From Monoraphidium neglectum (taxonomy: Eukaryota; Chlorophyta; Chlorophyceae; Sphaeropleales; Selenastraceae): a stretch of DNA of 36,424 nucleotides. Under the pieces are notes generated by a model. That model was not told the DNA's origin and made no database searches. It saw only the letters and a program-made list of their open reading frames with translations. Positions 29,677 through 36,424 of the stretch are shown in pieces (position 1 is the stretch's first letter; each line of letters starts with the position of its first letter). The stretch spans positions 42,469-78,892 of the forward strand of contig NW_014013617.1 of assembly GCF_000611645.1 (NCBI RefSeq), read 5' to 3'. A program made the position numbers and the translations under genes.

Positions 29677-32618
29677 TCAGCCGGTGTTGCGCGAATGGCT
29701 GACGGTGAACCAAGAGGGCAGCAGCGCGCTGGACAGGCGGTCGATGAGGAACGCGGCTGCCTTGGCCCAAGGGCTGCTGGCGTTGAAGAGCTGCAGGGCA
29801 ACAGGGGGCAAGGGCAGCACACCATTAAGTCAGGCGTTGTTGCATCCGTACACAAAGCGCTCAGAAGAGCCCTGGCGGCATTCCTGGGCACACACGACAT
29901 ATTGCTAGGGCGGCAACTTTGTCCCTGCGGCCAACGACTTACCCGCTGCTGCCAGCTGGCTTCCCACGGCCGGCCCTCTGGGTATGGGAAAGCGGCGCCT
30001 GCAATAACAATGCAACGTTGGAGATGTGCGGCTTGGATACGCAAACGTTTCCAACCCCGCCCGCTCCTTCAACCTCACACGTAGCAGGTGCCACGAGCCT
30101 CCTCCTGGTGTGCAACAGCCTGCCTGTTTGGGCGTTGCTGCCATGGGCTTGACCGGGGTCTCACCTACGGCCCACAGCAGGCCGAACGCACCCCCCAGGC
30201 CGCCGCTATTCCCAACCCGGCGATCCATGACGTAGCCCATGGTGAATGACGTCACCTTCCCCTGGAAACAGACGCCAAATCATGGGGGGGGGGGGGGTGC
30301 AGCAAAGCCAAGGCGGCCGCGACATACTTGAGATGTTCAGGCCTGCACAACAACCCTAAAACTGGCCAGGCATCAACATGGCAATCAAGATCCGGCTGTT
30401 GATCCCTGAAACCAAACCGTCAGACACGGCAAGGGGTTTGGAGTGCGCTGATGCAGGCGGCAACCCTGCACACAAGCATGGTGATTGGGAAAGGGAATTA
30501 TGCGTGACCCCAGGCACCTGCTCATCAAACGTGAGGCTGCTGGTCTGCGGAGGCAGCTCCACCAGCTTGCCGGTGGGCGGGAGCGGGGCCGGCGCTCGCG
30601 CGCGCAGGTAGCCCTGCAGCGAAGGTTGCAGGAGAGAGGGGGGTGGAGAGGGCGGTCACCAAGGTTGCATAACACCAAGTCAATGGGCTTGGCAATTCAG
30701 TGGAGGTCTGTCAACCGGCATGGGCAGAGGTGGCGGAGGCTGGCGGCGGGGCCCACTGATCCCGCCCGCAAGCAATCGTCCGTCACGTTACTCCTGAAAG
30801 CGCACCAGATGGCGGCCGACTGGGCGGTTGGTCAGCCAAACGCGGTGGGGCTCCAGGGGGTCCACTCTGAGGCCATGAAGCAGGCAGGTGTGATGCACAC
30901 AGGGGCCGAGCAATAAGCACTTCAAATGCTTCCGGCGCTGGGGCTCGCATGACAAGCAAGTGGTGTGTGCTAGCTGCTGGCGCCCACGATTGCAAGCATA
31001 CACATCATCGGAAGCGTTTGTCACAAGGCTGTTTGCCAGTCAGCATGGCGGCTGCTAGGCATGGGGCAGCATTGCTGCACCCCACCTGACGTGGTAGATG
31101 CGAGCCTGCATGTCAGGGAAAGCTGACTCCAGGTCCAGGTACTCCATAGTGGACGCAAAACCCTTGCAATTAAATTGATGATGGTGAGGGTTTAACAGCG
31201 TTGATGTGGGCGAATGTGGGGCGCCGGGGCGAGGCAGCAGGCGATCAAGGCTACTGCACAACAAACGTTGCGGTACGGGATGTACTGTTGCGCAGTGTGC
31301 CACACCCTGTGCATGATGCTGTGCGGTGTGTTGCTGCATAGTGTACTGCTGTGCAGTGCGGTGCTGCCGAGTATGCTGCTGCTCACAGACCTGCTTGTCC
31401 AGGGGCCCGATGAAGGGCGCAGAGAAGGCAAAGTCCTCGGCCAGCTGGTCCTGGCACCTGCAACCGCCCGATAGCGGGGCCGCTGCGTGTAATCGTGCTT
31501 GGAGGATTGCAGGCAGCAGGCGCTGCGCCAGAAAGGGGCGGAGGCCACGCTCGCAAGCCGCCAGGGACACCAATTTTGCACAGGATTACGTGCCAGGTGA
31601 ATTCGCTGGTTGCAAATCCAGGTGGCCGGGGGAACGGGGCAGGGTGTACCCAGCAAATCCCCGCCCTCCTCTGCCTTTGCTTGCCACCTTCGAATGGCGC
31701 TGAGACGGCGCCCGCGCCTCTCACTTGTGCACCCCCTTGGCCAGGATCCCCTTGGCCACCTCCACCAGCTCAGCCGGGCGAATCGGGAACGTCGACGCGG
31801 CCAGCAGCGCCTGGGATGTTGCAGGTTCCGTGGGAGGTTGCGCAGCTTTGCAGGACGTGCAGTGTCAAAAGTTGTGCAGTTTTTCTGGTTGTGCAGTTAT
31901 GCAGGTTGTGCAGCAGGTGAAGGAAGGGTGGCAGGTTGTGCAGCAGGTGAAGGAAGGGTGGCAGGGAACGTAGATCCGCAGGTAGTCCAAACCAATGGTA
32001 CAGGGTGGCGGGGAACAACATAGGTGAGCGCGGCAGCAATGTGCAGCGGTGATGCACAGTCCGCACACCATAAAAAAGCTGGGGTCATGGGGCCGGCCCC
32101 GCCTCACTGACCCCAACCATCCACACACAGACACTCACACCAATTCCTCCAAACCCCAACAGCTGCGGCCCCTTTACCTCTTCATCCAGAAACAGCCCCA
32201 TGTCCAGGGTCGGGGCCGCCCTCTCTACTGCCTTGTCGCCAGTTGTGCGGGCGGCCGGCACCGCGTCGCGCGTCAGGGCTGTGCGCCCCTTGTCGGCGGG
32301 AAGGGGTGTTGTTGGCAGCGGCGTGTCGGGCGCGAGGGCGGTGTGCTGGTCGCCCTCGCGCGCCGTCCCGGTTGTCTGTGCGCTCTCGTCGCCATCCAGA
32401 GTGAGGTCTGAAGGCGCCGCGGCGACGGCGTGCACCGTCGGGTGCTGCCCGGCTGAGGGGTGCGACGCGCCAGCGCGCGGTGCTGGGGCGTTCTGGTCAT
32501 GCGCACCACGGGCGGCGTCCGCCAGCCCGTCGCCGCCCGCCGGCTTGAAAGGGGCCCTGACGTGGCTTGCGGGCTCTGTGTGCTTGTGCTTGTGCTTGCC
32601 CTTGTGCAGATGAAACAT
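29677..32618 (-). CDS. SnoaL/NTF2-like domain protein with basic-His N-terminal extension
   Basis: Nine exons: 32618-32178, 31810-31725, 31457-31391, 31162-31086, 30866-30792, 30611-30518, 30261-30165, 29998-29943, 29790-29677; 368 residues in one frame. The domain (from about residue 150) resembles algal SnoaL-like proteins: STFPIRPAELVEVAKGILAKG, QLAEDFAFSAPFIGPLDKQ, ESAFPDMQARIYHVRV, DPLEPHRVWLTN, PPTGKLVELPPQTSSLTF, GYVMDRRVGNSGGLGGAFG, and PYPEGRPWEASWQQR. The SnoaL/NTF2 cone fold holds small-molecule enzymes (polyketide cyclases) and non-catalytic binders; the activity here is unknown. Exon 1 encodes about 147 residues of low complexity beginning HLHKGKHKHKH; it is not a clear transit peptide. 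Donor GTAACG at 30791 and an AAG acceptor at 31163 are weak but are the only choices that keep frame and motif order. Confidence 0.83.
30282..30297. repeat. Poly-G run in an intron
   Basis: A homopolymer G tract within the intron 30262-30517 of the SnoaL-like gene. It is a likely site of sequencing error and has no known role. Confidence 0.85.
31901..31960. repeat. 30-bp perfect tandem duplication in an intron
   Basis: Two identical adjacent 30-bp units (31901-31930, 31931-31960), each containing GCAGGTTGTGCAGCAGGTGA. The start of the unit also echoes shorter GTTGTGCAG motifs just upstream. They lie in the first intron of the SnoaL-like gene (31811-32177). Confidence 0.95.
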
Positions 32619-34171
32619 GGCTCGGAAGGGCGCTGATGTGCAGTGGCCGAGAAGGGTGACGTCACTGCCTTCGTGATCCCTGTGCGCTGCAGCTGCAACG
32701 GTTGGTATGGACGGGTGGTGATAGTGACTATGTCATTTAAATGTCAATCGCATGTGCCGCTGCGCGGATGTGTCACCGTATGATGCTCGCGGGCATGCGT
32801 TGGTGCCGCAGTGCTGCGAGTCGAGAATCACAGTGCCGCCCGTCAACAAGGCTTTGGTCGCATAATCACCAGAGCGCATTGGCGTCATCTAGCACCGCTG
32901 ATGCGCCAAGTCGGCAGAGGCACAACTGGGCTACTACCAGATCCTATGACGTGGCATGCTATCACCGGCTGATGAAGAAATGCGTTGGCTTACAACGGTA
33001 GATTTTGGCACGGTGGGGCGCATGGATACTTTGGGGTGCAGCTAGGAGTGCAGCGAATTGCATGGGCTTGCAAGCTTGCAGTCATTTTACACGCCAACTC
33101 CTACTGTGTGAGTTACCTGACACCCACCCTGCCAAATCCAGCATGTTCCCAAGGACCAGGTGGCCCTGTTTAGCTGTGATGCGCGTAATCCTGCTGCTGC
33201 AGCTGCAGTGCATGTCCGATCCTTCCCGACAGGGGCGGATGAGAGCTCTTCTCACACATAGCCTGAGCCAGCAGCCAGTTTGGGTGGCGCGTGCCACACC
33301 TACCCAACAAGGCGATGTGTGCGCGTATCGCTGTGTCAAGACGACCATGGCAAGCAGGGCTGCTAAATATTGAAGGTTGATGGTCCATGGAAGCCGTTTG
33401 GATGACTTGCGTGCTCAAGTGCCGAACTTTTTTGCCTAGATTTTGCCAACTGACGTCACTACACATCAGCGGTAACCGGCCATGCAGTCACCACAGTGAC
33501 TGCGGTGTGCAATGACAAGCATAAAACTCTTCGGCTCGGGCAGGATGGTGTTCTTTTCAGCCCTTGACCATGCGAGTGCTGAGGAGCAGAGCTACTCTCT
33601 GTACACGTTCGCTTGAGAGGGTGCTTTGGCTGCGAGCCGTGCCGGTGCTGACCGTTGCGCGCTGCTGTTGATGCAGGCGTTTCCGCACAGGGGACCGTGG
33701 CAGCAGCTTAGTCTACTTGCAAGTGCACCGTGCAAGTGGTGGTCCCGCTGGCCTGGCGAAAGCGCCGGAGCGGGATGCATCCGGACTGCTCATATTTGCC
33801 ACTCTCAGGTTCAGTGCGTGTGGTAGCTGGCGAGTTTCACTCACGCAACTACAATGCCATGTCATCACGCACCTGTATTGATGAACCTGCTCCCAATCAG
33901 CCCTTACACCACAAGCTGCACGCACAAGCCATTACAAGCGCCGCATCTTGCCGCCGCAGCTGCTGAGAAGGCAGAGAGGCAGCGGGACATGACGATAGCA
34001 GACGACCAGGTATCTTAAGCATCAAACGTCTCTTGATATGTGACACGATGCCAAGCTCTGTTTGCTGCACAGCTAGCGCGCACCCGACGGTGTCCTCGGG
34101 GTGCAAGCGCCACCAGCGATAAGTGCGCACGGCAGGGGTCGGAGAACTTGATCAACCGCCTGAGCAGCAGC
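32619..34171. other. Long intergenic region, no gene supported
   Basis: About 1.55 kb between the divergent SnoaL-like and pherophorin-type genes. It is less GC-rich than the coding blocks. Only short open frames without family motifs or coherent splice sites are seen on either strand, and no tRNA-like fold was recognised. It probably carries the two promoters; pherophorin 5' UTR sequence could reach into its right part. Confidence 0.5.
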
Positions 34172-36424
34172 ATGCTGGTGGTGTTGACAGCGCATATCCT
34201 TATACTTTCGTCAGCAGCCGGCTTGACTGCAGGTGCGGCCCTTGGATTCACGCGGAATGATCGGGTTTTCCCCCGGCCACCTCGTTACGGAGTTTGCCTG
34301 GTAATATGCAGGCGTTGATGCCACTGGCACAGTTGGAGCTGGTGAAGGGCTGCAGAATGTCGCGGCAACGCCGCGCTATGGGCGGTGCGTCAGCCTGAGC
34401 ACGCATGGGCTTTCACTGCAATCGCGCTGAGCTATGCGCCTGCACGCTCCGCGGCCCGGCGCGAATCAGGGACTGATTGGGTGTATGTGCCTGTACCGCC
34501 ACAAGAAGATGCAAGGGGCCCCGCGCACTCCTGATGCGTGCACCCCATGCCACGCTCTTGCCCATCTGATGCCCGTCGGCGGCCCAGGCGCCTGGCCTAC
34601 ACTAGCGGGTTCCCCTACCCCGTCAAGGCATTAGGAGGGGCGTGCCAGGCAGGCTTCAAGGTGGCGCTCAACTACCACAGCCGCCCGGCCTCCAATCAGA
34701 TATGCTTCTCCCTGACAAACACAGCCGCGGGCCCCAACGACATGGCCCCTGCCGGATTCAACAGGTGCTAGCCGGCGCCCATCCAGCGGGTGACAGCACA
34801 CAGCGAGGCGTTGGGCTCGGGTGACGGTCACCAGCAGCCATGCTGCCTACGTAAGGGTGACTCGGGTGACCAAGGGGGCAGTGCAAGCTGTGGATCAGCA
34901 GCAGCAGCAGCGTGCACCAGCAGCACCGCAAGCTGCTCCGGCGGTGTGGTGCTGGTGCCCATTCAAGTTGAGCCCCGCTCGTGCTGGGGCCAGCAGCAGG
35001 CGCCCACACCAAAATCCAATCCCCTGCCTTGCGCTTATTTCGTGTGGCCTTACCACATCACCGCGTACTTGCTGTCGACTGACGTGCCGCCTGACCCGCA
35101 GCTTGGGGCTGCTGATGTCAGCGACGCTCACCTGCCTCGGCTTCGAAGTCAACAAGGGCTGCACGGCCGCCGTCACGGCCGCCACGGTGGGGGGCGCCTC
35201 GAGATCGCTGTCCTTCAACACCGCAGGCGCCAGCGGCGTCCTCAACATCACCGGCCTCGCCGTCGACTTCTACTCGATCGCCGGCACTCAGGTCTGCCGT
35301 GCTGCTGGGGATCTGGAGCCGCGGCCAACCAGCCCAGGCAGCGGCACGACCCCATTGTTCTCGTTGAGGAGCTCTTGGCCCTGCCGGCGTCACCCGCTGC
35401 CGTGACCCAGCCTGCATATGACACGAGCGCGTTGCAGCGCAAAGGTGCAAAGTGCACCTGTCTGCCGCGCTCAACTTCCCGCGCGTGCATCTTCAGCGGC
35501 AGCCGTCCTGCAGTTGTTGAATCATCCCCGTACGGCGTGCCTCCTGCGTAATCCGTCCTGCCCTGCAGGTGTGCCTGACCCTTCAGAGCCCCTGCGCGAC
35601 GATCGAGCAGCTGTGCTCCTATGGGGGCGGCACGACCTGCGGCACATGGGTCATGGTGTTTTTGAAAGGTGCGCCCCCTGGGGTCGGGCCGGCTGGTTCA
35701 GTCCACTTCCTGCGCCTCTGCTCTGAGCGGAGTCTGCGCCCGCAACAGGCCCTCCGGCCGTACACGTCGCCTGGCGGCACCAGCATCAGCCACTAGCAGG
35801 CTGTGAAGCAAGCATGGCGCCGCCAGCTTTTCGGGCCGCAGCTCATGAGCTGTAGGCACGCGTCGGCTGCCGCGCACCTGGATGCGCCGGGCTTGGCCGG
35901 CCGCGCTTTCTCTCTGTGCCTTACCCCACTCCAACCCTGCTGTATTTTTCAAGCCGATGGACCCATCCACACGCTCACAAAGTGGTGTGAAATTTCCATA
36001 TACCGGCCCACATTGGACCTTGGCATCACCAAAAAAATTCTCCCGTCCACCCACCACCCCACCAGTCCTGCTCATCCTGAACGAGGGCACCGCCTGCGGC
36101 GTGGCAGACACACCCTACAGCCCCACGCCCTCGCCGCCGCCCCCACCCCCCAGGTGGGCCGGCCGCGCGTGCTTTGGGGCGGGGCGGGGTGTGCAGGCTG
36201 GTTTGACGTGGCGCGAGAAGGGCCGCTGCCGGGTAGACACAGCAAGACTGCCTGATAATCTTGGGAGGCTGCATTTTTAGCGCTTGTTGATGCATGATTG
36301 GCACAACTGTTTGAAGCCTGGGCAGGGCCCCTCGCCTGCCACGAGCAAGCTCTGGCGAGTGTCAAGCAGTCCCCAACCCCAACTAATCCCTCCTGGTTGC
36401 GCTGCTTTCACCCCCCCCCTGCAG
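34172..36424 (+). CDS. Pherophorin-domain extracellular matrix protein, 3' end beyond window
   Basis: A partial gene for a secreted Hyp-rich glycoprotein-type matrix protein. The first exon (34172-34232) encodes a signal peptide (MLVVLTAHILILSSAAGLTA). Later exons: 34606-34764, 34804-34850, 35122-35291, 35569-35668, 36066-36153. Pherophorin-like features in order: GFPYP, NQICFSLTN, PCCLPTLTCLGFEVNKGC, GVLNITGLAV, then GTQVCLTLQSPCATIEQLC formed across the 35292-35568 intron. A Pro-rich hinge begins at SPTPSPPPPPP. Phases fit from 34606 onward. Exon 1 leaves one base while 34606 needs two, so one small exon between 34233 and 34605 is missing from this model. The short exon 34804-34850, which supplies the Cys-Cys pair, was chosen because it restores family spacing; skipping it, with acceptor 35101, also keeps frame. 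The usual FPYC.C start is altered to FPYP. Confidence 0.75.
36409..36424 (+). other. Probable splice acceptor at the window edge
   Basis: The window ends with a pyrimidine tract (poly-C) followed by TGCAG. This is a good 3' splice site for the intron that opens at 36154 with GTGGGC after the Pro-rich hinge, so the next pherophorin exon probably starts at the first base outside the window. Confidence 0.6.

Noticed and set aside
31055..31573. Coding continuation (LAACERGLRPFLAQ...) just upstream of the SnoaL QLAEDF exon
   Set aside because: It has no usable acceptor that keeps phase; starting the exon at 31457 restores frame and family spacing, so this part is intron.

Overview
This window looks like nuclear DNA of a green alga (Chlorophyta). 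It is GC-rich, its genes are split by many short GT-AG introns, CAG/CTG tracts encode poly-glutamine, TGTAA poly(A)-type signals are present, and the gene content includes an axonemal CCDC40/FAP172-type protein, a pherophorin-type extracellular matrix protein and a plant-like kinesin-14. No bacterial operon structure, rRNA, tRNA or CRISPR was seen. Exons were built by hand from splice consensus, reading-frame continuity and family motifs. In seven of the ten gene calls every chosen junction keeps one frame from an ATG to a stop. The exceptions are the kinesin (5' end missing), the pherophorin (one exon missing, 3' end beyond the window) and the F-box/LRR gene (broken).

Layout: (1) 319-2833, minus: bromodomain protein with long poly-Q and Ala/Gly tracts. 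(2) 3166-5617, minus: coiled-coil protein ending in a half J-domain with an intact HPD motif. (3) 5618-6963: AT-richer divergent promoter region. (4) 6964-14713, plus: a 22-exon CCDC40/FAP172-like gene for a ciliary 96-nm ruler protein. (5) 15030-16601, minus: CPBP-family intramembrane protease, convergent with CCDC40. (6) 16848-17486, plus: small predicted secreted Cys-containing protein, divergent from the protease. (7) 18595-20839, minus: F-box/LRR-type gene broken by a frameshift and an in-frame TAA. (8) 21488-about 26830, minus: C-terminal-motor kinesin (kinesin-14). (9) 27082-29252, plus: COG0523/CobW-type GTPase metallochaperone, divergent from the kinesin. (10) 29677-32618, minus: SnoaL/NTF2-like protein. 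(11) 34172 to beyond the right edge, plus: pherophorin-domain protein; the window ends on what looks like its next splice acceptor.

How the genes relate: no single pathway is encoded. A loose cytoskeleton/cilium theme (CCDC40, kinesin-14, and the coiled-coil J protein head-to-head with CCDC40) is notable. The most unusual items are the coiled-coil/half-J protein paired with CCDC40, the disrupted F-box/LRR gene, three introns best explained by GC-AG boundaries, a 30-nt kinesin micro-exon, and several perfect palindromes or tandem duplications in introns and divergent promoters.
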